64,000 nucleotides of DNA. Origin: Bacteroidia bacterium (lineage in GTDB: Bacteria > Bacteroidota > Bacteroidia > J057). The translations under genes were made by a program, and so were the position numbers. Shown piece after piece: positions 35,115-44,360 of this stretch. Below the pieces are notes generated by a model. That model ran no database searches. It was not told the origin of the DNA and saw only the letters and a list, made by a program, of their open reading frames with translations. Every line of letters begins with the position of its first letter. The first letter of the stretch is position 1. The stretch spans positions 682,001 through 746,000 of the forward strand of contig JAWKNO010000003.1 in assembly GCA_041391665.1 (NCBI GenBank). The letters run 5' to 3'.

Positions 35115-35635
35115 TACAACATTTACATAGAAATAAAAAGACATGAGCATATTCAATCACTTCAAGCATTTAAACCTAAGTCCAGGTCAGGAGGCTGCCC
35201 TAACTAAGCTGGAGGCTTTTTTAGCCAGTCCGGTGCAGGTTTTTATGCTGAAGGGATATGCAGGTAGCGGTAAGACAACCATTCTGCAAGGGTTAGTAGA
35301 ATATCTTAATGCCACAGAAAAAGATTTTGCCTTAATGGCACCCACGGGCAGAGCAGCCAAAGTAATTAGAGAAAAAACCGGACAAGAGGCTTTTACTATT
35401 CATAAGTCTATTTACAGTTATGAGGATATGGTAGAGATTGAAGAAGGTGATTCTTTCTATTACTATTATAAAATCCGGAATAATGTGGATGTGGCTGGCA
35501 AGATATTCATAGTGGATGAAGCCTCAATGCTATCTGATGCCAAAAGCGAAGGAGAGTTTTTTCGTTTTGGTTCAAGCCACTTATTGACTGATTTGATTAC
35601 CTACACAAGAGTAACACAGCCAAATGTAAATTCTA

Positions 35636-35643
35636 AAATCATC
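35636..35643. repeat. Target-site duplication, left copy
   Basis: AAATCATC directly before the left end of the insertion; the same eight bases are at 37128-37135. Eight bp is the duplication length of the IS66 family. Confidence 0.92.
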
Positions 35644-37127
35644 GTAACTACTTAGGTACTCAAGAGGGGAAAGAATGAATTTTTTCCATCAAACAAAGTG
35701 GTCAACTCGTCGAGGGCATTGCGGTTGCGTTTTCGGAGGGTGGATAAAAAGGAATAAATCCGACAAAAGCGATCCAGTCCGATTTTGGTTCGGAAGCAAC
35801 CCGCATTTTTCTGTTTGACCTTCAGCGGTCGAATATCCCTTTCGGCCTGGTTATTGGTAAAAGGCACATCGGTTTGTGAGGCAAATAATAAGACGGCGGA
35901 TTTAAATTTGTTTAGGCGGTTGTATAAATTCCTGCCCTTGGATTGTCGGGGTTTTCCGCGGAGATTTTTGATCGGCGGGGGTTCTTCCTTATTGGCACTT
36001 TTGCAGATGAGATCGTAGCGTCGCCAGAAGGGATCTTCCGGGGTGAGTTGCCAGGTCGGTTCAGTCTGGATTTTTTGATGTAGGGTGAAGAGCAGTCGTT
36101 GCATCCGGGCGGCCCAACGGGATCCATTTTCTTTCAACCCCTGAAGTTCCCGTACCAAATGCGCCCCACAAAGCGCATGTCGTATGTGTTCAAAAGAAAA
36201 ATAGGGAGCCCAACAATCATGCACCAGTGTGCCCGAATATCCCGGTAAAATCGAGGCGTCTCCCAGCGCTTCCCGACCCCGCTTTTCATGCCCATAGACG
36301 TAGGTATAATCGGCGGTGCTGCTGGTATGCACCCAGTGTAATTTCCCCGCCGTTCGCACCCCGGTCTCATCGGCATGAACCACCGCCGAGGCCGCAACTT
36401 GTGCCTTGATTTCGGCTTCTACCGGCGCCAGCCGCTCGTAGGCCTGACTCAGTGCCTGTTCCTGCGTATGATCGTTGATCGAATATCCATACAAATCCAG
36501 AAATAATTCACTCGTCCGCTGCCACGATAAATGAAACTTCGTGTTTAATAAGGCCACCAGCGCCTTGACCCCGGAACCATATTGGACCGGCGACGACACC
36601 TCCTTCGGAAACGGTTGGTAGATCACCGAGCGGCATTTCGGGCACCGACATTCATACGACTGATACTCCCGCACATACAACGCTTGAACGGGCAAATCAA
36701 ACACCTGACGACGGGCTGCCAGTTGGGGTTCCCCCCCCGCCAGACTTTCTCCACACTCACATCGATCCGGTATCAAGGCCACTACCTCATCTGCTTCTGC
36801 TACCATCTCCAGCGTGTGACCCTTATGACCTACCTGCCCCCCCGACTTCTTCCCTTTGCCTTTCTTCTTCGGCAGCACAATCTTCTTCCGAAATCCATCA
36901 CTTGACGAGGGCTTCGAACTATTCCCACTGTTTTGGTCCAACTGCGCACGCAAACGCTTCACGTCCTCACTTAAGGATAACACCTGGGCCATTAATTCCC
37001 GTATTAACTCATGACAGCCTTCCAGCGTTTCGGGTAAGTTCATCTGCGCTCTTTTTATCTAATTTATTATTTTTTTTCAGGTCTCTCCTTTTTTTTTATT
37101 TCCTTGAGAGGGAACCTAAGTAGTTAC
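35644..37127 (-). mobile_element. IS66-family insertion sequence, 1484 bp
   Basis: The ends carry a perfect 14-bp terminal inverted repeat, GTAACTACTTAGGT at 35644-35657 and its complement at 37114-37127, continuing imperfectly inwards with CTCAAG. The only gene is a tnpC-type transposase; tnpA and tnpB are absent, as in the smaller ISBst12-like group. It is oriented opposite to the helicase gene that it splits. Confidence 0.92.
35652..37043 (-). CDS. IS66-family transposase (TnpC/DDE)
   Basis: A 463-residue transposase. An N-terminal coiled coil (LIRELMAQVLSLSEDVKRL) precedes the family's SGNSSKPSSSDGFRKK motif and a zinc-binding segment (CECG, then CRCPKC). The catalytic triad sits in VVHADETGVR, LVHDCWAPYF and NNQAERDIRPLKVKQK, followed by FRTKIG, all classic IS66. 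The length is close to that of complete single-gene IS66 relatives, so it is probably active or was until recently. The stop codon is inside the left terminal repeat region. Confidence 0.95.
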   Translation of the reverse strand: MNLPETLEGCHELIRELMAQVLSLSEDVKRLRAQLDQNSGNSSKPSSSDGFRKKIVLPKKKGKGKKSGGQVGHKGHTLEMVAEADEVVALIPDRCECGESLAGGEPQLAARRQVFDLPVQALYVREYQSYECRCPKCRSVIYQPFPKEVSSPVQYGSGVKALVALLNTKFHLSWQRTSELFLDLYGYSINDHTQEQALSQAYERLAPVEAEIKAQVAASAVVHADETGVRTAGKLHWVHTSSTADYTYVYGHEKRGREALGDASILPGYSGTLVHDCWAPYFSFEHIRHALCGAHLVRELQGLKENGSRWAARMQRLLFTLHQKIQTEPTWQLTPEDPFWRRYDLICKSANKEEPPPIKNLRGKPRQSKGRNLYNRLNKFKSAVLLFASQTDVPFTNNQAERDIRPLKVKQKNAGCFRTKIGLDRFCRIYSFLSTLRKRNRNALDELTTLFDGKNSFFPLLST

Positions 37128-37135
37128 AAATCATC
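37128..37135. repeat. Target-site duplication, right copy
   Basis: AAATCATC directly after the right end of the insertion, identical to 35636-35643. Confidence 0.92.
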
Positions 37136-38813
37136 TTCGTTGGAGACCCTTGTCAGTTACCTCCCGTAGGTGATAATAGTTCAAAAGCTTTTGAAGCCAG
37201 TTATCTAAAAGAGCATTTCAATATTTCTTCTGAAGAAACCGAAATGAAGGAAGTGAAAAGGCAAGGTGGTGATAGTGGCATATTAAGAGCAGCTGCAAAA
37301 ATACGCAAGAGTATTTCAGCCCGTTTCTTTAACGACTTCAATTTGCGTTCCAATGGAAAAGATATTTTAAATCCTACTTATGAAACTTTCCTTGACACCT
37401 GGCAAGAAGCAGCAAGTCCAAAAATTATCATTGCAAGTAAAAACAAAACCTGTCTTGACCTCAATTTGCAAATAAGAGAAAGGAGATTTGGCAATGCTGA
37501 TTTGCCTGTTCAGAAAAGTGATATTGTTATCATGGGTGGTAACAATTATCGAAAAGGTGTTTTCAATGGTGAGTTTGCTGTTATCAATGAAGTAAGTGAT
37601 ATAGTCACACAGAGAACAATTGCATTAAGAGGTAAGAATCCGGTAACCTTAACCTGGCGTGATGTGGAGTTGGTTTTCCCAGATGCTGAAAGCAATAATA
37701 AGATTGTAAAGGGTAAGATGCTTGAAAATTTCCTTTATGGTGACAACTATTTAAAGCCGGAAGAAATGCAGGCGCTGTATGTAGATTTCACCTCCCGGCA
37801 CAAAGGATTAAAACCCAAAACAATAGCGTTTAAGGACGCCATCATGCAGGATGAATATTTCAATTGTCTGTTTATGAAGTATGGTTATGCTGTTACTTGC
37901 CACAAGGCACAAGGTGGCGAATGGGATAATGTATTTACCGTTTGGGACAATGATAATATGGAAGGATTCGACTGTTTTATTGATAAACAAAGAAGAGCAG
38001 GTAAAACAAATCAGGATTTTTATCGCTGGGCATACACGGCTATCACTCGGGCATCAAAAACGCTGTATGCATTAAATCCTCCGTTTTTCAACTCATATTC
38101 AGCTATGGCATTCCTCGATGTAACAGTCTTGAATGCTTTAAATGAATTAACCGGCAATCAAGTCCAAACAGAAGAAATCAGTCTGGATAACGAATTATTA
38201 CGACAATTATCTAGTTTGAACCTTTTAGATCAACCAATTCAATTACAGGATCATTTTATCAAAGTACGCCATGCAGTAAGAAGACAATATATTGAAGTAG
38301 TTGGATGGGAGAAAATAGGCTATGAGGTTCGATTCACTCTTATAAGGGAACAAGACAGAGCTGTTTTCAGAACGTATGTCAATGGCCAAAATGAATTTAG
38401 AAAACCTTTTGCCTCAATGCCAAATCTTTCTCCAAATAGTGCATTCAATAATACACTTGCCGAAATATTAAATCATTTACCAAACGTTTCTATAAAACGA
38501 AATACTGCCGAAACGATTATTAGCCAAATAGAATTTGACTTTGAGTTAGAGGAGGCGTTTCCTTTTACAAGAAGTTTGTTTGATGACTTAGTATTGTTGT
38601 TTAAAGAAACAGATATTATGATTGATAATATTGAACATCAGCAATACAAAGAACGCTATACATATAAGCGAAATAATGAAACAGCCGTTGTAGATTTTGA
38701 ATATAAAAAGAATGGTTTCTTTGGAAGGGTTGTCCCGATTCAAAATCAAACCAACAGCCAGATGTTGATTTCCGACATTCAAACGGCATTACTAACCTTT
38801 AAACAAGAAGAAT

Positions 38814-40316
38814 ATGCCAGCTAAAGAAATAAAAGAACTACGTCAGGCGGGTAAGTTGGAGGAAGCTCTGAGCTTAGCAAAAACAGAATTAGAGGCTGAT
38901 CCGGATAATATTTGGCCTAAACGTAACATTAGCTGGGTGTATTATGACTATTTGAAACAGAATAATTCACCGGATCATTTTGACGTATTTGTTTCGTGGC
39001 TTGATGAAATCAAAAAATTAGACTTGCCTCTTGAAGAAAAAATGCTGTTTGAAAAATTGTGCTGGCAGGTTGGTATAATCGCATTCAGTTTACTAAGAAG
39101 TAATCCGACTGACCATTACAAAGGGGTACGTCTATTTGAAGTAATTCAATCATTCCATTTTCCAAAACCATCAGAAGGTTATAGCTTTTTATTTAAAGCA
39201 TTACATAAATCACTAAAGGAAACTGACAATTATATTCAATTTGCTGATTGGTGGGATTTTAAAAATTTCATGCCCGAAAATTTCCAAAAGGAAAGAATGC
39301 CAAATGGCAATGAGGTAATGGCAATAGCAGAGCAAGCTTATATTACCTATGCAAAGCATTTACTGCCGAAACAGACACAACACGGTGAAATTATATTTAA
39401 TAAAGAGAAGGCTGAGGCATTCTTACCCATATTGTCAGCAATAGTTGAAGATTATCCAAAGTTTCAGTATCCGGCCTATTTCAATGCAAAATTATTATTA
39501 GCATTAGGTGACAAGGACAATATGCTTGAATCATTGTTGCCTTTTGCCAAGAAAAAACGAAATGATTTTTGGGTATGGGAAATCCTTGCAGAGGCTTTTT
39601 CAAACGATCCTGAAAAAGTATTTGCCTGCTATTGCAAAGCTTTATCTTGTAAAAGTCCGGATGAAATGTTGGTGAACTTAAGGCAAAAAATGGCAAGGAT
39701 ATTAATCGCAAAAAAACTCTATAACGAGGCAAGGACAGAGATAGATTTGTTAGTTTATGCAAGAAGTGAGCATGGGTTTAACATACCTAATGAAGTAACT
39801 AAATGGCAAGCTACGGAATGGTACAAAACGGCTGTAGCAGCCAAATCCAATTGGGAATTCTATAAAGCTTATGTACCCATTGCTGAAGCACTTTTATTCA
39901 GCGATGTGCCAGAGGAATTAGTAATTGTTGAATTTGTAAACTCTGATAAGAAGATGCTTAATTTTATTGCCTCCGAAACTAAGTTTGGCTTTTTCAAATA
40001 TGATCGTTTTTTCTCAGATGTGAAGATTGGAGATACTTTGAAGGTACGATTTCAGGGCGGAAGCAAAGAAGGAATGTATCAACTCTATACCGCAGTCAAG
40101 TTGAATGACGAAGCGTTTAAGATGCAATTTTTAAAGCAAGTATCTGGAATCGTTAAAATACTTACCGGTAAACCATTCGGATTCATTGATGATGTTTTCA
40201 TCCATCCTTCATTAGTTTCAAAACTGAAGCTTACTGATGGATTGCATTTTACCGGATCTGCAATAAAATCATATAATCAAGTGAAAAAACAGTGGGGTTG
40301 GAAACTGCTATTGTAA
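38814..40316 (+). CDS. TPR-like protein with C-terminal cold-shock/S1-like domain
   Basis: A 500-residue protein whose start overlaps the helicase end by 11 bases, so the two belong to one operon. Residues 1-360 are helical repeats of TPR type (QAGKLEEALSLAKTELEADPDNIWPKRNISWV; FACYCKALSCKSPDEML). From about 370 two small beta domains follow; the second has PFGFIDDVFIHPSLVSKL (454-471) and GSAIKSYNQVKKQWGWK, which resembles the FGFI/VFIH RNA-binding strands of cold-shock proteins. I recall similar ends in proteins assigned to TOTE-type conflict systems, but I could not verify this. It probably binds RNA or single-stranded DNA and scaffolds partners. Confidence 0.7.
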   Translation: MPAKEIKELRQAGKLEEALSLAKTELEADPDNIWPKRNISWVYYDYLKQNNSPDHFDVFVSWLDEIKKLDLPLEEKMLFEKLCWQVGIIAFSLLRSNPTDHYKGVRLFEVIQSFHFPKPSEGYSFLFKALHKSLKETDNYIQFADWWDFKNFMPENFQKERMPNGNEVMAIAEQAYITYAKHLLPKQTQHGEIIFNKEKAEAFLPILSAIVEDYPKFQYPAYFNAKLLLALGDKDNMLESLLPFAKKKRNDFWVWEILAEAFSNDPEKVFACYCKALSCKSPDEMLVNLRQKMARILIAKKLYNEARTEIDLLVYARSEHGFNIPNEVTKWQATEWYKTAVAAKSNWEFYKAYVPIAEALLFSDVPEELVIVEFVNSDKKMLNFIASETKFGFFKYDRFFSDVKIGDTLKVRFQGGSKEGMYQLYTAVKLNDEAFKMQFLKQVSGIVKILTGKPFGFIDDVFIHPSLVSKLKLTDGLHFTGSAIKSYNQVKKQWGWKLLL

Positions 40317-40397
40317 GAGAGCATGGAATCTAATATTCAAACATTGTATCCCCCCACCAATACCCAAAAACTCCCAAAAAACGCTTAAATTTCCCAC

Positions 40398-41018
40398 ATG
40401 GAATTAAACAATATCATTGAGTTTAAGTCTTCGTCGGAGCTGAGGGAGAAATTGGCGGAAATGGGTTCATCGAAAACTTTCGCGGAGGGAGCGGTGATTC
40501 TCCGGGAGGATGCATGGATCGAAGCGATTCCCATCGTCACGAGGGGCTCCATCCGGGTGATGCGCACCGACGAGGAGGGCAGGGAAATTCTCTTGTACTA
40601 TATCCACGCCGGGGAAAGCTGCATCATGTCGTTTTTGGGAGGGATGCATCATGATACCAGCAAGGTGAAGGCTGTCGCGGAGGAGGAAACCGAAATTCTG
40701 TTTATTCCGACAGACAAGGTGAGCCTCCTCATCAAGGAGTATCCCGAATGGCTGGATTATATTTTCAGACTGTATCACAAGCGGTTTGAGGATTTGCTGG
40801 AAGTGGTAAATGCTGTCGCATTCAAGAAAATGGATGAGCGCCTGCTGGCCTTCATCAAACGGAAATGCGCCCTCACACAGAGCAACATCCTGAATGTCAC
40901 ACACGAACAAATCGCCAACGAACTCGGAACTGCCCGTGTCGTGGTATCGAGGCTGCTGAAACAAATGGAAACCGAAAACCTCGTGCAACTGGGCCGGAAT
41001 AAAATCACCCTTCTGTAA
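40398..41018 (+). CDS. Crp/Fnr-family transcriptional regulator
   Basis: A 206-residue regulator. Residues 20-130 form the cyclic-nucleotide-binding-like beta roll (FAEGAVILREDAWIEAIPIVTRGSIRVMRTDEEGREILLYYIHAG), and residues 140-206 a winged helix with HEQIANELGTARVVVSRLLKQME as recognition region. There is no N-terminal cysteine cluster, so it is not an oxygen-sensing Fnr, and the phosphate-binding cassette is not canonical for cAMP. It lies 109 bp ahead of a rhodanese gene, a pairing often seen in Bacteroidota, and may control it. The segment after the RT module here is GC-richer again. Confidence 0.9.
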   Translation: MELNNIIEFKSSSELREKLAEMGSSKTFAEGAVILREDAWIEAIPIVTRGSIRVMRTDEEGREILLYYIHAGESCIMSFLGGMHHDTSKVKAVAEEETEILFIPTDKVSLLIKEYPEWLDYIFRLYHKRFEDLLEVVNAVAFKKMDERLLAFIKRKCALTQSNILNVTHEQIANELGTARVVVSRLLKQMETENLVQLGRNKITLL

Positions 41019-41126
41019 CATAAGTTGCTGTACTACACAAATTCCCGACCGACCTTCGTGCCCATGAAATTGTATCCTGCAACGCAAACCAGCCCTATTA
41101 CCCCTTTATCATAATTTTCAACAAAT

Positions 41127-41438
41127 ATGCTCAACGCACTCAAAAATTTACTGGGCTTTGGCCCCAAAGTCGATTACGCCGAACTGGTACAACAAGGGGC
41201 CATTATCCTCGATGTCAGAACTAAGTCCGAATATGCGGGCGGACACATCAAAGGATCTGTCAACATCTCCGTGGATACCCTCAGCAATAATTTGAAAAAG
41301 CTGAAAAAAGATAAGCCCATCATCACCTGCTGCGCCAGCGGTATGCGCAGCGCCACTGCAAAAAGCATTCTGATCGCCAACGGCTACACCAACGTTCACA
41401 ACGGCGGCAGTTGGATGAGTCTGAGAAATAAAATCTAA
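41127..41438 (+). CDS. Single-domain rhodanese-like protein
   Basis: A 103-residue sulfurtransferase domain. AIILDVRTKSEYAGGHIKGSVNI is the N-terminal CH2A-type motif, and CCASGMRSATAKSIL contains the active loop, with the second cysteine of CCASGMR as the expected persulfide carrier. It ends LRNKI after WMSL. Single-domain rhodaneses shuttle sulfane sulfur and often sit under Crp/Fnr regulators like the one upstream. No signal peptide, so it is probably cytosolic, although the amphipathic MLNALKNLLGFG start is typical of this subgroup. Confidence 0.9.
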   Translation: MLNALKNLLGFGPKVDYAELVQQGAIILDVRTKSEYAGGHIKGSVNISVDTLSNNLKKLKKDKPIITCCASGMRSATAKSILIANGYTNVHNGGSWMSLRNKI

Positions 41439-41455
41439 TCGCAGAAAAGCTGGCA

Positions 41456-41729
41456 TGTACAGCGGCACAAACCAAAATGTCGGTGTTATCTGTTAGAAGG
41501 AGATGCTACTCATGAGAGCGAAAAAGGTTTCTCCGTTGGAGAAACCGGGCAGCGCGCATGAGGACAAAAAGCGCTAATCCCAATCCCGACAGCCCGCATT
41601 GAGGTCAGAGGGCAGAAATCAGAAGCCAACCCCCAACAGCTAATAGCTAATAGCCAACAGCTAATAGCAAATAGCCAATAACCAGACTCGCAAAACCCCA
41701 GATGCGACATTTTGGTTTGCGCCTCTACA
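41456..41729. repeat. MITE-like non-coding element with inverted ends
   Basis: The ends, 41456-41482 and 41705-41729, are near-perfect inverted repeats: CAAACCAAAATGTCG on the left against CGACATTTTGGTTTG on the right, with similar flanks. Inside are a hairpin GGTTTCTCC/GGAGAAACC (41526-41546) and seven heptamers (41633-41681). It has no gene. It fills the gap between the rhodanese and metallophosphoesterase genes. Confidence 0.6.
41633..41681. repeat. Heptanucleotide array (7 units)
   Basis: Seven contiguous heptamers: CCAACAG, CTAATAG, CTAATAG, CCAACAG, CTAATAG, CAAATAG, CCAATAA. The unit length is the same as in the arrays at 12305, 19144 and 19628, but the sequence is different and no four-helix-bundle gene is attached. 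Confidence 0.85.
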
Positions 41730-41739
41730 GCGGTTGCCC

Positions 41740-42735
41740 TCACCCCTCCGCCACAAACTCCACCTTCAGATACGCGCCTGTCGCATTAGCATCTGTCACC
41801 ACTTGCGGAATGCCCTGGATCACGTCCAGGGTGGGCTTGTGAATGTGTCCGGCGAGGATACCCATAAGGTGAAGACTGCGGAATACTTCGCGGTGAAAGC
41901 GGAAGGTCGTAGGCGTATGGCCGGTTTCGGGCCAGCGTTCGCGCCGCTCGATTTCGTAGTTTTTGTCGGTGGCGGCGCCCCATTCGGGATGGCCGCAGCC
42001 ATAGCCCACCGTCCGGCCCGGTGCGTAAAGCGGAATATGCAGGAGCAATACCATCGGTTGTTTGTAGGCGGCCTGGGCCTGGAAAAAGGCCAGTTGCTCA
42101 GGCAGAATCTCGTAGGTGGAGTTGTCGATCGACACAAAACGAACCCCATTGATTTCCCTCACGCCCATGAGGGGATTTTCGCCCTGATAGAGCGGTTTCA
42201 GGCGACTTTCGCACCAGGTGGCGCGTAGCGCTGCATGTGGGCCGGGCAGACCTTCATAATGCCAGTCGTGGTTTCCTGCGGTGTAGAGGTAGGGAAGACC
42301 GGCCTGTTGGAGCTGCGCCAACGCCCATTCGATGCCCGCCTCCGAAGGAAAGCTGAAGATATCACCGATCAGCGCGACCAGTTCTGACTGCTCGTCCTGG
42401 GCAATCGCCAGTGCCTCGCGAAAGCCAGCTTCGGGATTCGTCGGCAGGCCCGTGCGGAAGTGCCGGGTTTCGTTGTAGGCCTTTGCCATCCGCGCGCTGT
42501 AGGGGCGGTAAAACTCGCCTCGCATGTCGTCGGTAAACAGGTGCGTATCGGCCAGCATGGTAATCTGAAAAGACTTTTCAATTGCCGTATTAAAAAACCG
42601 GAGGTGATTGCCGTCGAGGGCAAAACTGCCCCTTTTTTGCCGGCTTTCGGCCTGCGAATGAGCCCGGGCATAAGGGTACAACGGCATTGCCAGACTGGTG
42701 GCGGCGAGCGACTGGAGGACTTTTCGGCGGTTCAT
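41740..42735 (-). CDS. Exported metallophosphoesterase
   Basis: Start taken at 42735 (MNRRKVLQSLAATSLAMPL), which leaves a twin-arginine-like signal peptide; the frame begins seven codons earlier. 331 residues. Calcineurin-type metal ligands appear in order: ITMLADTH, ALIGDIFSF, YTAGNHDWHYEG, MVLLLHIPLYA and AGHIHKP. It therefore hydrolyses a phosphoester outside the cytoplasm; the substrate (phospholipid, nucleotide or sugar phosphate) is not evident. It reads leftwards alone, towards the MITE-like element. Confidence 0.87.
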   Translation of the reverse strand: MNRRKVLQSLAATSLAMPLYPYARAHSQAESRQKRGSFALDGNHLRFFNTAIEKSFQITMLADTHLFTDDMRGEFYRPYSARMAKAYNETRHFRTGLPTNPEAGFREALAIAQDEQSELVALIGDIFSFPSEAGIEWALAQLQQAGLPYLYTAGNHDWHYEGLPGPHAALRATWCESRLKPLYQGENPLMGVREINGVRFVSIDNSTYEILPEQLAFFQAQAAYKQPMVLLLHIPLYAPGRTVGYGCGHPEWGAATDKNYEIERRERWPETGHTPTTFRFHREVFRSLHLMGILAGHIHKPTLDVIQGIPQVVTDANATGAYLKVEFVAEG

Positions 42736-42942
42736 AGGTAGTATTTTTCGACCCAATATAAAAAATGAAATTATAAACTTATTGGGGTTTAGGCATCCCG
42801 ATTAGTGGAAATTCGTGTGATTCGTGGCTATTCAAGAAAGGTTAGGCATCGGATTTCCTTAGCGGTTCATTATCTCAACAAGTTTATAATTCCGTAAAAT
42901 TATGGGGACAGAGAATATAAACCACAAAGAAAAACCCTTGGC

Positions 42943-43176
42943 TCATTTTCGCCTGATGCTGCGAAGGTAGAGTTGCTCCACTTTTTCCCGCGCCCAGGGT
43001 GTTTTTCGCAAAAAGGTGAGGCTGGATTTGATGGAAGGGTCATGAGTAAAACAGCGAATCGGGATGCGATCACCTAATTCTTCCCAACCATAGGCTTCCT
43101 CTAAATACGCGAGGATGTCGGCCAGCTTCACGCCGTGTAAGGGGTTGTTGGGTTGTTCGTTGTCGGAGTCTTTCAT
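42943..43176 (-). CDS. VF530 family DNA-binding protein
   Basis: A 77-residue protein with the compact VF530 pattern: NPLHGVKLADILAYLEEAYGWEELGDRIPIRCF, then HDPSIKSSLTFLRKTPWAREKVEQLYL. The family (DUF2132) is a small helical domain reported to bind DNA; its role is unknown. It diverges from the reductase at 43293. Confidence 0.92.
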   Translation of the reverse strand: MKDSDNEQPNNPLHGVKLADILAYLEEAYGWEELGDRIPIRCFTHDPSIKSSLTFLRKTPWAREKVEQLYLRSIRRK

Positions 43177-43292
43177 GGGATTTGATCGGAAAAAGGTTCA
43201 GTACAAAAATGCAAAAAGTATAAGCCATTCTGCAAAATATATACTTTCGTATAAACGAATGTCGCCATCTTTGCCTTATAAAATTTCAGAAA

Positions 43293-44360
43293 ATGGTAAC
43301 CATAGATAAATCCAAACCAATCTTAGTCACTGGCGCCACCGGTTATGTCGCCGGATGGGTAATCAAAAAATTGCTGGAAGAAGGGCTGACTGTCCACGCT
43401 GCGGTCAGAAATCCCAATGACCACGCAAAACTGAGCCACCTCAACGAGCTGGCCGCCAATTCCAAAGGTCAGATCAAATATTTCAAGTCTGACCTGCTGG
43501 CAAATGGCAGTTATGCCGAAGCTATGGAAGGCTGCGAACTGGTATACCACACGGCTTCGCCTTTCACCAGCAATTTCTCTGATCCGCAAAAAGAGCTCAT
43601 TGACCCCGCCGTCCTCGGTACGAAAAATGTGCTGGATCAGGCCAATCAGACCGCTTCGGTAAAACGGGTGGTGGTTACCAGCAGTTGTGCCGCGATCTAC
43701 ACCGATTGTATTGACGTGCAGGCCGCACCCGATGGTATTCTGACAGAAAAAGTCTGGAATACAACAGCTTCCCTCGAATATCAGCCATACTCCTACTCCA
43801 AAACACTGGCCGAACAGGAAGCCTGGAAAATGGTCAAAGACCAATCCCGCTGGGATCTGGTGGTGGTCAACCCATGTATGGTTTTGGGACCGCCGCTGAA
43901 CCCCAAAACCGCAACTTCCGAAAGTTTTCATCTCCTGAAGCAATTGGGCGATGGTACACTGCGCATGGGTGTGCCCAATATCGGAATGGGAGTCGTGGAT
44001 GTGAGAGACCTCGCAGAAGCACATTATCAGGCAGGTTTTATCCCGAAAGCCAATGGCAGAAATATCATTGCCGGCCACAACACCAATTTCCTTCAAATGG
44101 CCCAAATTCTGCACACAAAATTTGGCAGCCAGTACAAAGTGCCCAACTCGGCGCTGCCCAAATGGCTGTTGTTTTTGATTGGCCCGATGGTAAACAAAGC
44201 GATTACGAGGAAGTTTGTCAGAAATAACGTCAATCAGGTGTGGCGGGCCGATAACCTCAAAAGCAAAAAGGAGCTGGGCATGAAATACCGGTCATTGGAA
44301 AACACGATGATCGATTCTTTCCAGTCGCTGATCGACAATAATATGATCCAGGCAAAATGA
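43293..44360 (+). CDS. NAD(P)-dependent aldehyde/dihydroflavonol reductase-like epimerase family protein
   Basis: A 355-residue extended short-chain dehydrogenase. The nucleotide-binding TGATGYVAGW (14-23) and the catalytic YSYSK near residue 170 are present, and the pattern HTASPF, GTKNVLDQA, VVTSSCAAIY and VNPCMVLGPPL is that of dihydroflavonol-4-reductase-like aldehyde reductases. It most likely reduces an aldehyde or ketone with NADPH; the natural substrate is unknown. The stop overlaps the AraC-type gene start by four bases (ATGA), so the two form one transcription unit and the regulator may control the enzyme. Confidence 0.88.
   Translation: MVTIDKSKPILVTGATGYVAGWVIKKLLEEGLTVHAAVRNPNDHAKLSHLNELAANSKGQIKYFKSDLLANGSYAEAMEGCELVYHTASPFTSNFSDPQKELIDPAVLGTKNVLDQANQTASVKRVVVTSSCAAIYTDCIDVQAAPDGILTEKVWNTTASLEYQPYSYSKTLAEQEAWKMVKDQSRWDLVVVNPCMVLGPPLNPKTATSESFHLLKQLGDGTLRMGVPNIGMGVVDVRDLAEAHYQAGFIPKANGRNIIAGHNTNFLQMAQILHTKFGSQYKVPNSALPKWLLFLIGPMVNKAITRKFVRNNVNQVWRADNLKSKKELGMKYRSLENTMIDSFQSLIDNNMIQAK

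Larger units (their letters stand above)
35143..38824 (+). pseudogene. RecD-like superfamily 1 helicase gene split by an IS66-family element
   Basis: Removing the insertion 35644-37127 and one copy of the 8-bp duplication restores one open frame of 729 codons. The 5' part (35143-35643) has the Walker A GYAGSGKTT (39-47) and IFIVDEASMLSD (121-132); the 3' part resumes at 37136 with FVGDPCQLPPVGD, the motif III that belongs next, then CHKAQGGEWDNV and AYTAITRASKTLYA. As it stands, the upstream piece ends at a stop in the element (35653-35655) after 170 codons; the downstream piece could start at 37244 but lacks the Walker box, so helicase activity is lost. The frame shows no other damage, so the event is recent. 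Confidence 0.9.

Noticed and set aside
37244..38824. Independent helicase gene starting at 37244
   Set aside because: It is the 3' part of the split helicase: the frame continues upstream to the insertion end and joins the 5' part exactly once the element is removed.
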